Below are positions 14,251-26,445 of a stretch of DNA of 64,000 nucleotides, one piece after another. This DNA comes from Epiperipatus broadwayi. Its lineage: Eukaryota; Onychophora; Udeonychophora; Euonychophora; Peripatidae. The number at the start of each line of letters is the position of its first letter. Within the stretch, counting starts at the first letter, position 1. The translations under genes were made by a program, and so were the position numbers. The stretch is from the NCBI GenBank assembly GCA_028023455.1, contig JAQFVV010000355.1:122001-186000 (forward strand). Direction: 5' to 3'. The notes beneath the pieces were generated by a model that worked only from the letters and a program-made list of their open reading frames with translations, ran no database searches and was not told the DNA's origin.

Positions 14251-16740
14251 GCTAATATTATTTAATATTATTTAATTTATTATTTAAATAATAAATAATG
14301 GAAATATTTATAAAAACAATTACAAATAAATAATGATACTGTGAAATTATTCATTTTTCAATTATTAATAAAGTGAATGGAATGGGAACTTCTTAATATT
14401 TGTATTCAAAAAAATTAACCAATCACCAATCCCTAGTTTTTTTGGGGTCTTTTCATCTTATACTTGGAAGACTGCTCTTATTGATTTATTAAGTACAAAA
14501 AAATATGAAGATGTTAATAGACCACAATGCAGTTTAATTCAAGGTTTTAGCACAAAATTACTGTAAATTATGTTAAAATGACTGGAAAAACAAAGTAAAT
14601 TCGTAGCACAGTAGTGACATCACAGTACAGTCCAACAAACTAAATTATCAATAATGACTTTAAAAAAAAATTCAATATAGTATCAAACTCGATGTTACAC
14701 ATTCTTCAAAAACAAAAAATGTACATAATTTTATAAAAAAAATGACAGATAAATTATGTTAACTGATAACTTTTAATTTCCAGATTTTAAATAAAAGCAA
14801 CAATTGCTCATACGCCATAACTACATTTTGTCTACTGAGAAATCTCCATTATTCTTGCCCACTTAAAACCGCAATTTCTTAATGATTTCTCACAATGATA
14901 TCTAGTGATTTTTATTGAAATTATTTGACTTAATATCCATTTTTATTTTAGTTTTTGCTATCAAATATATAAAAAATTCTTAATTAAATGGTGCAGAATA
15001 AACATAAGTCAGCCATTCTATGTCCATGGCAGTGCCACATAACAACACCTTACAGTTACCAGGCAGAAAGAGTTAAGTTCTCCTAATATGTACTTAAACT
15101 ATAAGAAAATCTTTTAAAACTTTTTAATAAACATTAATAAGTTGAGTAGTTTAAAATAAAATTATTTTTCTTTGATATATTTCATAATAATGTCATTACT
15201 TTATATCCTTTGCTAACATATTTGAGAGCTATTATTGACACCAGTTAAACATCTGTATGCTTCATTTCACAACCTGTTTCATTTTTTTTTCAATAAACAT
15301 TTCAAATCGCTCCAATAATTAAATATTACAAATATCAATAATAAAAGCTATTGTAAAACTTCATTTATGCATGCTACATTTTATAAGTAGATTTAATTAT
15401 ACTTGCATGATTATTAATATTTTACAAATATTTATATATTAAAGCTGTTTGCTAAATAAAATCAATAAATAAAATAGTATGAGCTTTGACACATTAAGTA
15501 ATAAATAAAACATCACACTTTATAAATATATAGATTTAAATACATTATTTTTGCAGCATAACAAGTTTTAAAATAAAAGCTGCAGACTGAAGGAATTTGT
15601 TTACAATTAAAATTATTGTATTAATTTTTAATCAGATAAAGTAAATTGCTTTTTAAAACGACAATTTAAAATTTTATATGTCAATAGAAAAATATTATGT
15701 TTTAAGCAATCTTAAAAGTTTTTAATATATATACATTGAAACTATATATATATGTGTGTGTGTGTGTGTGTATCTAAGTCAATTCCTGATGTCACGATTA
15801 TGAAGTCTCAGGTTGTTCTTATTTATTTATTCATCCCGAGATGCATTGTAGTTGATTTCCAATATTTTATCTAGATATAATAAAAAAAATATTTTTTTTT
15901 GTTCATTTTAGTGTTCAATCAACTTTTTTCCCAACAACAAACAGTTTTTATTTCTATTTGAAATACAGTTTTGTAACTTTGTATCATGACTTTCATAAAC
16001 TGCATTGATTATTTTTTTCTATTAGCCTTTTTGTGAACTCTAAGTACAATTTTCGAACATGCAGCTGAAAAGCATTAGTATTATTTTTTGAATTTTTGTA
16101 TATAACGGACTATATTTTACTCAACAAAGCTTAAACGTTGGACACCAAATTGTAATCGACTGTAATGTGCATTATATCATCAAAAATCTATTTTTAAAAG
16201 GTGTGTATATCATAACCTCATTTCTCTAACTAAACATATACCATATTATCAACCCTCAAGTTTGAACGAACTAAGTTATAATAGTTAATATGATAAATAC
16301 CAACCTTAACGTACACGGTTATTAATTTTATAACAATATAAAACCACTATCTCCTTAGTTAAGTAACAAATTGTAATAATAGATATCTAACAAATAATAA
16401 TTTAAAATTTTAGAATAACATCTAATTATCAATTCTGAACGTAACAAAATATTTATGCCATAAAATTTATTAGATTAGCTCAAATATAATTTTATATAAA
16501 ATAAATGCTGTAAATGACCATTAAAATAGCGATAATAATCTTATGATCAGCACCTATAAATATAATAAATTACTTAATTTGACACAATCCAAAATAACAC
16601 CTTAATTGTAATTCAAGATTGAATAATTTAAAATATGTATTTCTTGTTGAAATACTTTATCTAAAATAATACTAGATAAATGGTTATTTTAATATCTATA
16701 AAGTTATATTAGCTCACTATAAGTTTATATAATAATATAT
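14251..16740. other. AT-rich DNA with a short (TG)n run
   Basis: A TA-then-TG dinucleotide run lies at about 15740-15771. Nothing else is supported in this stretch. Confidence 0.5.
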
Positions 16741-17094
<354 letters not shown>

Positions 17095-17385
17095 GTATAC
17101 CCCTTAAATTTATACTTCTTGATTGAATTATTTATTTCTAAATTACAATAAATTAGATAAACTAAAAAAGAAATTGATATATGTTTAAATTTATTTATCA
17201 ACCTATCATATATAAAGTATTAAAATATCGTTTAGAATTTTGCTGTCCTTCAATTAAATTAAATATATTACCAAAATTTATATAATATGTAGAGTATATG
17301 AGCATAGGCTTTCACACAAACCATCACTTTCCACACTATCTCATAACACTGTTACACCTGAACACATATATGTTGAAAAGATAAA

Positions 17386-17435
17386 TAATCACCAATATAC
17401 ATATTTTATGCTAAACCAGCAATCATCAGTTGGTC
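17386..17435 (-). ncRNA. Defective hammerhead motif (family D)
   Basis: The CTGATGA box (17423-17429 on plus as TCATCAG) and the ACCAA/TTGGT stem are intact. The GAAA box reads AAAA (G12 lost), and a small deletion removes the outer strand of stem I. Predicted inactive. Confidence 0.75.
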
Positions 17436-17840
17436 CACACATATACGCTATAAGTGCTCAGATATATATTAAGATAGCCAATCCTCATACTTTAATGGAC
17501 AGGCTTCAATCTACTCCACACTCCAACTTTTCAACTGTCCATCCAATTGAAAATCTGATAATAGAATGCTCAAAGGCCACCCTAAGACTGAGATTCTTGT
17601 CACACCCACACTGACCTAAAGTCAATCTGACTCCTCAGACAGGATATAATCCATTTAATACAAGGGATGTGCAGACATCTCTACTATGTAATAACTGAAA
17701 CACACAGGCTTATTATATACCTGTGTTTATATATGTATTATATGTAGGGTATATGAGCACAGACTTTCACATGACCCACCACTCTCAACACTATCTCATA
17801 ACTCTGATACACCTGAACACATATATGTTGAAAAGATAAA

Positions 17841-17897
17841 TAATCACCAATATACATATTTCATGCTAAACCAGCAATCATCACTTGGGCCAGATTA
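17841..17897 (-). ncRNA. Defective hammerhead motif (family D)
   Basis: The full layout including outer stem I (TAATC/GATTA) is present, but the first box reads GTGATGA instead of CTGATGA. C3 is required for catalysis, so it is predicted inactive or very weak. Confidence 0.75.
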
Positions 17898-18008
17898 CCA
17901 TCTCTACACATATATGCTATAAGTGATCAGATATATATTAAGATATATATTAAGATTATCTATCTTAATATATATCTGAGCACTTATAGCATATATGTGT
18001 GGAGATGG

Positions 18009-18065
18009 TAATCTGGACCAACTGATGATTGCTGGTTTAGCATGAAATACTCATATTGGTGATTA
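18009..18065 (+). ncRNA. Hammerhead ribozyme, intact core (family D)
   Basis: TAATC-TGG-ACCAA (18009-18021), CTGATGA (18022-18028), stem II hairpin TGCT-GGTTT-AGCA closed by a U-U mismatch, GAAA (18044-18047), helix III TACTCA, cleavage predicted after A18055, then TTGGT-GATTA (18056-18065). Stem I forms 5 + 5 pairs around the TGG bulge. All invariant residues are present. It lies in the inverted arm, so it reads opposite to the two defective motifs beside it. Confidence 0.82.
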
Positions 18066-18687
18066 TTTATCTATTCAACATATATGTGTTCAAGTGTATC
18101 AGTGTTATGAGATAGTGTGGAGAGTCGTGGGTCATGTGAAAGTCTGTGCTCATATACCCTACATATTACATATATAAACACAGGTATATAATAAGCCTGT
18201 GTGTTTCAGTTACCAAAATTTATGTAAATAAAGTCAATCTCAGACTTAATCTTGATTAAAAATCTGACCAGGGTTCCTATCTTATCCAAAAAAATTTTTT
18301 TTTTAAAAAGTGCAAAATTAAGTCTCAATTTTCTTTTTACAAATAAATAAAAATTAGATTACAAACAAAGAAACATAAATGGAATTAAAAACTTTCCAAA
18401 ATTAAAATCCCTTTCCTTTTTTTCTTTAAAAAGTAAAACTTTTTTAAAATTAGAATGTTTTTAAAAATAGACAAAAAAAGTGTCAAAAGAAACTTATTTT
18501 TAAACTAAAAGTAAAATCTACTGAAGACAAAATTAAAATCACAGAATTTTAAAATATAGCTGCATATGTGCACTATAATATATAAAACTTTCAAGTAGTT
18601 TTCTTTTAAAACTTTATTAAAACAAAAGTTAGTTTTTTTTTTAAATTTTGCTATAAAACTTTTGAAACAGATAAAGGATCCAGTTCA

Positions 18688-18739
18688 ATATATATATATA
18701 TATATATATATATTGAACTATATATATATAGAAGTGTAT

Positions 18740-18783
<44 letters not shown>
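18688..18783. repeat. (TA)n runs with small hairpin
   Basis: Two TA tracts. GTTCAATATA and TATATTGAAC flank the first and form a hairpin. Confidence 0.9.
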
Positions 18784-18786
<3 letters not shown>

Positions 18787-19619
18787 AGACAGTGCAACTG
18801 TGATGATTTTAAATATTACAAGCTTGTAAATAAGTAGATATAATGTGAAATAATATTGAAATTTCTCATATGTTTTTTAATAATAAGTAAAATAAGAATT
18901 GATTCAATTAAAAGTTTTTCTTTGCCAAATTATATGAAAATTTTAGACATTTTTCTGTAAATAATAATAGTAATGTGAATATTATTTTAATGTGTTATAA
19001 ATAGTTGTAAAAGATGGAGAAAGTATAACATAATGTAAACATTTTTTTTCTCTTTTCAGTAATTATTTACTAGTTTTAATGCTTAAAATAGGCAATTGTA
19101 ATAGTATTAGTATTAGATAATAGTGAAAAGTTGCATAAAGGGGGTGGGTAGTATAAAGCTTTTATTTATGAGATAATATTTTTAAAAAAGTTACATCATT
19201 CTTTAAAATTAAAAATAATTAAAAAAGATCAGAAGAAATGTTTAAGAAGATGGAAGAAACGAATCAACAAAAATAAGAGGTTGGTAAAAAAAAAAAAAAG
19301 AAACTCAACTGTTACTGAAGGAAATACAAGAAATCGGTCAGAAATATCAGATGCTATTACACATGAAAGACTGCTAAAAATAAAAAAAAATATATCAGAG
19401 AATAGAAGCAATATTGCAACATGTAATAGCAGTCCAAAATCAACACAATCAAAGGATATAGAATAAAAATTGAAGGCAACTATAGTGTTAGCTCAATATT
19501 GAAGCAGAAGAAAGAGAAAAACAATGATAGGTAAAATGAAGGTAATTAAGAAGGATAGAGAAAAAATAGAAAATAAAGATGTAAATAGATGAAGAATGAG
19601 TAATATGAAAAGTTAGAAG
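18784..19619. other. AT-rich, purine-rich DNA, nothing recognised
   Basis: Short overlapping frames around 19230-19465 are Lys- or Phe-rich readings of A-rich sequence and are not supported as genes. Confidence 0.5.
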
Positions 19620-19777
19620 ATAATGAAAACATCACATGACCACCATCTCTTATGGTAGCACATAACTGTTATTAAACAGGCAAAACTCTCCATAGAGTAG
19701 TATCCTCATGTGCCAACCCGAGTAATCAATGTATGCCAGAAGGCTTTTGCATAAAATCCCCATCTAGTGCCTACTCA

Positions 19778-19833
19778 ACCAATATTCCCAGACTAGTTTT
19801 TGGCTTGTGGCCTTCATCAGTGAGGATCCTTGT
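19778..19833 (-). ncRNA. Defective hammerhead motif (family E)
   Basis: The CTGATGA box is intact (TCATCAG at 19814-19820 on plus), followed by AGGC-CACAA-GCC. The GAAA box has lost its G (reads CCAAAAAC), so G12 is missing. Helix III ACTAGT and the TC before the cleavage point are kept. Predicted inactive. Confidence 0.7.
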
Positions 19834-19928
19834 ATCTGAGAGCACTGCACCTAGATCTTAAGTAGAGATAAAAGATGTCTGCTGAAGGGTTACATTAGAT
19901 CCTTAAGATCTAGGTGCAGTGCTCTCAT

Positions 19929-19987
19929 ATCCAAGACTCCTCACTGACAAAGGCCACAAGTCAGAAACTGGTGTAAGAATATTGGAT
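19929..19987 (+). ncRNA. Defective hammerhead motif (family E)
   Basis: The outer stem I strands ATCCAA and TTGGAT are kept. The core reads CTGACAA (G8 lost) and helix III/cleavage reads CTGGTGT. Predicted inactive. Confidence 0.65.
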
Positions 19988-20344
19988 GAGTAAGAACTAG
20001 ATGGGGATTTTATGCACAAGTCTTCTGGCATACATAGATTATTCTTGTTGGCACAAAGTGGCACTACTGCTAGCATAAGAGATGGTCGTCACATGATATT
20101 TAGTGGTTTAATACCAATCCTTGTTAATAGGATAGTGGTGACTATGGTTGTTAAAGAGCCAAAGACACCAAAATACATGGGTGCTGAACTGAGATCCAAT
20201 CCATATGACTATATAAGCTATTGAGCTTAGATTGAAAATATTGTGTTTTTAATTTCATTCTCAGTTTTGTAGTTAAGTAGAGATAAAAGATGACTGTTGA
20301 AGGGTTGCATTAGATCCTAAGATCTAGGTGCAGTACTCTCAGAC

Positions 20345-20399
20345 CCAAGGCTCCTCACTGATGAATGCCTCAAGCCAGAAACTAGTCTGGGGATATTGG
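20345..20399 (+). ncRNA. Hammerhead ribozyme, intact core (family E)
   Basis: CCAA (20345-20348), internal loop GGCT, CCTCA (20353-20357), CTGATGA (20358-20364), weak stem II (GC/GC with loop CTCAA), GAAA (20378-20381), helix III from the self-complementary ACTAGT, C17 at 20387 with cleavage after it, then TGGGG, loop ATA and TTGG (20396-20399). Stem I pairs CCTCA with TGGGG and CCAA with TTGG across a loop. All invariant residues are present. Stem II is short (2-3 pairs plus an A-A), so activity alone may be low. Confidence 0.75.
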
Positions 20400-21456
20400 A
20401 TGAGTAGGCACTAGAAGGGTATTTTAAGCATAAGCCTATTAGAATCCATTGATTACTCTGGTTGGCACAGGGTGGCACTACTGCATGGAGAGTTTTCTCT
20501 GTTTAATAATGAAAACATGTTGATTTAGATTGAGAAAATTAATCAGAAAAAAGAAAAAGACAAGTAAAAAATGAAACAAAATGTTCAGGAATGATAATAT
20601 AATGCAAATAATTGAGAAAAATATATTATATATTAATGATATTACTACAAATAAATATAGTGTGACTGTTGAAGTGATTAGTAGTGATAATAGTGATATT
20701 GATCTCTTTATTATGGATTATCATTTGGATGAAAACACAAATGACAAAAAAATATGATAAATAAAAAGTGTAGAACTATTGAAATTAAAATAGTTTAAGC
20801 AAATATATTAAACTTTCTCATTCACAGTTCCTATGTTATTGCTATCTTGAGTTAGCTGTAGAGAGCAATAATGGTTAAGATCTTTATGCATGGAGCATGG
20901 TACAAAGATATTTTTTTAATGTCCATTCACTGCATTTTTTTGTTAGAAAAATGTAATTTACAGTTGTCCTTTGCATTAATGATACTGTTGTCCATAGCAT
21001 TGATGATGATCAGCATGTTCCACTATTTCATCATTATTTTATTATTTTTGTGATAGATAGTTAAGATTTTAATCCAGTGGATTATATTAAATTTTGTGCT
21101 AAGTTTGGCAGTTGCTAGATAATTAGCATGTTTATAATGTACCACTTTTACATCCAGTCACAAGGCATGATTGTGGATTACTATTATTGATTATTACATG
21201 AAATTCTGGGTAATTTATAGTTTAATTATTAGTTTAACTAATTATATTTTAATTTATGTCGATTCTTATGGTTTTTTTTAATATTTGTTGCAATTCTTAT
21301 TATATTTATTCTTTTCTGTATTTATATTTCTGTTTTATGGGGATGATGACATTTTTCCATCTCCCCCAATTTCTCATTATATATTTATTCATTTTATTGT
21401 TGATGGGGCTGATGATTGTTTTCCAACTTTCCATATTATCCCCATCACTCTGTACC

Positions 21457-21460
<4 letters not shown>

Positions 21461-21507
<47 letters not shown>

Positions 21508-21550
21508 CAGGTTATATATAATATATATATATATATATTCTAACCTGTAA
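21461..21550. repeat. (TA)n tract and hairpin
   Basis: A TA run is followed by ATTACAGGTTA...TAACCTGTAAT, inverted arms around a second TA run. Confidence 0.85.
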
Positions 21551-24500
21551 TTATGCATCCTCACTTCCGAATAATATATGGTATAAAATAAAATAGGTTC
21601 TAGCTCAGTTATTAGTTAATAAATAAAATATTCAGCATTAAAATTAAAATGTTTCACTAGCTTAAATTTAAAATACAAATAAGGTTCAGTTTATAAAAAT
21701 AAATTAATAAATATTTAATATTTTCATGAGAGTTGAAGTGAAAATACAGGTGACAAGATAGATTACATTGAGCCAATATACCTCAATGGCATAAGAACAC
21801 TATACCCCTTTATTACTATTTTAAATAACAAACTCATAGTATTCTTACGACTTTAATAACTTCTACTCACTAAGATTAAACTAATAATTAAATCTTAATC
21901 TTCTATTTAATAATAATCTAGCTCAATAAAATAATCCCAGGTTCATAAAGTTTATTCTAAGTTAATAAAAATACGGTAGTAAAATATGAGAAGGGATTTT
22001 ATGTCATAATCTACTACACTTAAACTAATAATAATAAATAACAATAATAATATTCTTCATGTAATGATATAATAAATATGTGGTAGCATTTTAATAATCT
22101 GACAAACAAAATATGTGTGGCAACTGATAGCATATAATTTAATATAATATTGTGATAACTGATTTATGACCAATAAATAATGTAAGATTATGATTATTTA
22201 ATTATAATGAATACCAATAAAATATTTAAAATTCTTAAAATAATTCTTTATTTATCTTTTGTGCAAAATTATATATTTGTTTCAGTTATTATGCATATAT
22301 ATCGTGTTTTCATGCAGCGATGTGGAGAAATAAATAACTCTGACACAAAATTTTTTAAATAACAAAATTTAACAAAGTTTATTACTAACAATAAATAACT
22401 AAACAATTTATTTACATTATTTACAGTGGATATCCTTAACTTTTTTTTTTTACTTTACAGTTTGATTTACGATTTATAAAAAAAAATAATTTATATGTCA
22501 ACCATGTCTTTATTTAGATTTAGGACAAAATTTAAAAAAATATTATTATTTGGTTTCTCATCATGGTTAACTTATTACAAGTATATTTATCTACTTTATT
22601 AGCAACAGCATTTTATCCTTAATATTATTAAACTATCTTATTTTTTAAAAAAATTCATATTTAGAACAAACATTCTATAGAAAACAAAATTTTATAATGA
22701 GTATGGATTTCTCAAAATATTAAAAAAATAAATTCATCTTGCAAAGTCAAAGATGTTACACAAACTATTATCCAAAATTCAGTACTAGATTTTAGTATTT
22801 ATCACACAATGTTTACTAATCATAATATATTGTTCTTTAAGTCTTACTTTAGTATGATATAAGTTTAATCATTAATAGATTTCTGTTAATCAATAAACAA
22901 AATATACTATGCATATTGTTTACATAATCTACTTTGTACTATTGTATTTTTTATAAAAAAAAAATGCAATACTTATTTTTCTCTTAAAAAAAAATAATAC
23001 TAAAGCATTTAAAATTATTATCACTTTAAAGAAAATATCTTTGTTTAGATATTTTATTTTTAAAAAAAATTATATTTCATTTCCGAAATAAAATTCAAAA
23101 TATATTTTATGATTCTTTTCTTTCCTTAGGATACTTTGGATCTTCAAATTTATGTTATAACATTATGCTCCTTATAAGCAAATAAACTAATCTTATCTAA
23201 AAAACGATAGCATAACATAAGTTCTAAATTATTCATCATTTCTTTTAAAATATCTTACTAAATGATGCAGTTACATGAAATAAAGATAGCGAAAACAGAT
23301 GCATAGGATTAAGGAAGAAAGCTAGAGTATTATTCTTAACATATCTCAAAATCATGGTACAGTGCGAAGAGGTAGGATATTTATCTGCCTAATATCCTCT
23401 AGTACAGGGGTGATGTTAAAGCTATTTCTTCAGCTTTATTAGAAAATCAAATATTTAAAGAAATATAAACACTGTCCAATAAAATGTGTATCAGTCATAG
23501 GGCTTTGTTAACTATGCTGATAACCACATAAAGACTAAATATTATTCCCATTCATTATCATATCCTATTTTAAATATACATCATCTTGGTTTCCTGCTAA
23601 CTATAGTACTTCTAAGCCACTATCTCAACATTATTTCTCAAGATTTTTCTACATCTTACATCGATAAAATAACTATCTGCATTTACAAAACAATAAATAA
23701 AATTCATTAATAGTTAAACAATCTTACTATCCCATAAGAAAAGTTGCTTACTTCATTGCTCTGTATGTTTAATCATATACAATCTACTTAGACAATATTT
23801 GAATATCCCATATCATAAAAACTTTAAAAGAATCACATAATTATTTGTTATGTTGGATTATATTACTAATAAAAAAAAGCAAAAAAAATTGTCGCGTGCA
23901 TATTTTCAAATCAATCCTATCTCATAATGTTTTTTAAAATGTTGTATAAAATGCGGTACATATAAGTAAAAAAACTTTTACACTTCATTCTTCCAATTTA
24001 TGGATGATCTAAAGAAAACAAGAATATACATAATAAATTATCAATAGTTATTATTATTACCAATAACCTTTATCTAGTCATCGTGTTCAGTAGGCTTTTC
24101 TTTATCCACTTGAGCATTGCAGATATAAAAAAAATCACACCCATACACTTTATATTAAAATATTTTAGCTAAATTATTAGATTATTATATTATAAAATTT
24201 TAATATTAATAAATTAATGTTTTTATGTTTTCCTAATCTTATATAAAATTTTAGATTTAAACTAGGTTAACAAAATAAAAAGAATCAAAACTATAGTTAC
24301 ATATTTTCTTGATGATAGTTCCTGATAAATCCAAAATGCTTATTATTTTCTCTAGAGTTTTTAAAAATGTTATCCAAGCGTTAAAGTTTAAAACAAAAAT
24401 AATTATTAATCCATTTAGTAAAATTTAGAAAATAATCCTTGGTTTTAATTTTTAGGACGATAATATTAATTAATCCCATGAAGCTTCTTAATCTTCTCTA

Positions 24501-25111
24501 CCAATATTCTCTGCATATCTGATGCATCAATCCATCTAATTTAACTTTAAAATATTCGATAAACTTTTAAGTACTATTTGTATTTCCATGGATCCATTTT
24601 TTTTTATTCATCTATGTGTTCACTTTTTATCTATGTTTCCTTCTTGATACATTTAAAACTTCCGTTTGGTATTTTATAAATCTCTTTTAAAATAAAAACT
24701 TCAAATACTTTTGAAAAAATCTTTTCCAAGTACATTTTAAATAATTCAAAGAACGGATATTTTAATACCAAAACGCTTCTGTAACATATTTTCCTGGGTT
24801 CTTTATTTAATTCTTGAAAAATATTTTTAAAAAATGTTACCTTCAGAAAGGATATAACATTTTATTCCTTTGAATATCATACTATATAAAATAATTCATG
24901 CAATATAATTGTCTTATTACTAGTTAAAAATAAATCTTGGATCAGCCTATAAATAATATGTTTCAATACATTTTTAGACTCCGTGTAATGTCCGAGCTGT
25001 GGTTTTTATGTACCAGAACAGTTCTTTGGTTAAATATTAATAAAGCTGTATCAATAAATATTTCAAATATTTTTACAGTATTACAATTTCTATCCATTTT
25101 ATTTTGTAGTA
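21551..25111. other. 3.5 kb of AT-rich DNA, nothing recognised
   Basis: A 60-bp block near 22320-22390 weakly resembles one near 27230-27300 (AATAACTC..GACACA..TTTATTAC). Otherwise there is no coding, RNA or repeat signal. Confidence 0.45.
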
Positions 25112-26445
25112 TATCCATTTTTTTATTGCATAGTTTAGGTTAAACTTTTAGATAAAATACGACTGATAAAGAACTTTAAAAAATTTAACAAAGCATATTA
25201 AACGAAATTATTAAAATATTTTTTTAGTTTATACTCTCTTTTGCAAAAAATATTTTTTAAAATTATCAATTAGTTTTTTGCAGATAAAGTTATAAGAAAG
25301 TACTAAAAAAATTGACTAAAATAAAAGATTTAAAAAATACTATCTTTTGATAGTTATAATTTACCTTTCTTCGGTTTCAATACCTTATTAATCTCCCGCT
25401 ATAACTTAGTTACAATGATATTTATCATCTGTAAGAATACCTATTCTTATTGGCCAATTCTTACTTTAGCTTGAGAAAAAAAAATTTACATATTTCCAAT
25501 TTATAGTAGAATTATATTTGAAAATAAAAAACGATGACGCAATGAACCCAAAACATTATTTTAAAATATTACCTTTAAATAAATTATTATTTTATTAAAA
25601 CTATTTAAACATTTAAAATAACTTTTAAAATAACCTTAAATAACCTATTCCATTTTTAATATTCAATTTATCTATTTTTATTTAAATAAAATATTTAATT
25701 TTTATATATCTGTATTCGTCTTTATTACATTACTATTTAAAACATTATATCATTTAAATATGCAATAACGACAGTTAACTTAATATTTATTATTATTTGC
25801 TTTTATGATAGGCAATAATTCTATCCAATTCTATAATATAACTTTTAAAATATTTTAAACTTTGTTATTAATTCAAACAAGCAGTGTGTGATAGTATACA
25901 TTAAAAAATCATGTGATTCATAACTTTGACAGACGATTTTCAATCCATTTCTCTGCCCAGATTTATAAAATTGATACACTTATATTATATAAAATAATTA
26001 TAAAAAATTTGGAAGAACAATTTAGAAAATATAGAACTAGATATAATCTTCACCATCACAAAGTTTATTTTAAAAATATACTATATTAATTTTGACTATT
26101 TAAATATGATTACAAATCTAAATATAGCATTTATTAAATCATACATTTTACACTATTAAAATCGGATTTTTAAATATACTTTTAATTATTTATAGCTGTG
26201 TTATTTAATATGGCCAGCTTTTACAACCATATGAAACAATATTTTAAGCTTTATATAACTATTTTTAAATGATTTAATATACTAGTATTCTCTTTAGCTT
26301 CAAATTGTACTTTAAAGATATAATTGACTTAATATAATTAATGTATTAAAAGAACATATTCTAAATTTAAATTTTTTTAGTAATTAACTGTTATAAACTA
26401 TTACTGACCTATAGAAAAGGTCACAATATATATATATATATTATA
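25112..26445 (+). repeat. AT-rich 1.3-kb repeat R1, copy 2
   Basis: Direct-orientation homologue of 1-1309, ending at the same CTGACCTATAGAAAAGG followed by a short TA run. Sequence after the TA runs differs between copies, so the TA run marks a real right boundary. Confidence 0.8.

Larger units (their letters stand above)
17282..18209. mobile_element. Multimeric family D hammerhead insertion (tandem plus inverted)
   Basis: A first unit at about 17282-17740 is followed by a second in direct orientation; equivalent ribozyme boxes lie at 17423 and 17878, a period of 455 bp. The second unit runs straight into an inverted copy (arms 17693-17950 and 17954-18211). The whole block is flanked by identical 14-bp repeats TTACCAAAATTTAT at 17268-17281 and 18210-18223. 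That is a target-site duplication, so the multimer arrived as one insertion. It carries three hammerhead motifs (17386, 17841, 18009). The unit also has a hairpin, ACACAGG...CCTGTGT. No protein is encoded. Confidence 0.85.
19633..20505. mobile_element. Multimeric family E hammerhead insertion (inverted plus tandem)
   Basis: A minus-oriented partial unit (about 19633-19862) is followed by two plus-oriented units whose ribozyme boxes lie at 19944 and 20358, a 414-bp period. The whole block is flanked by identical 13-bp repeats ATAATGAAAACAT at 19620-19632 and 20506-20518, so the multimer was inserted once. Shared blocks include GTGCAGTGCTCTCA, AAGCC/AGAAACTAGTCTGG and GATTACTCTGGTTGGCACA. No protein is encoded. 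The sequence is unrelated to family D, but the architecture is the same. Confidence 0.82.
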
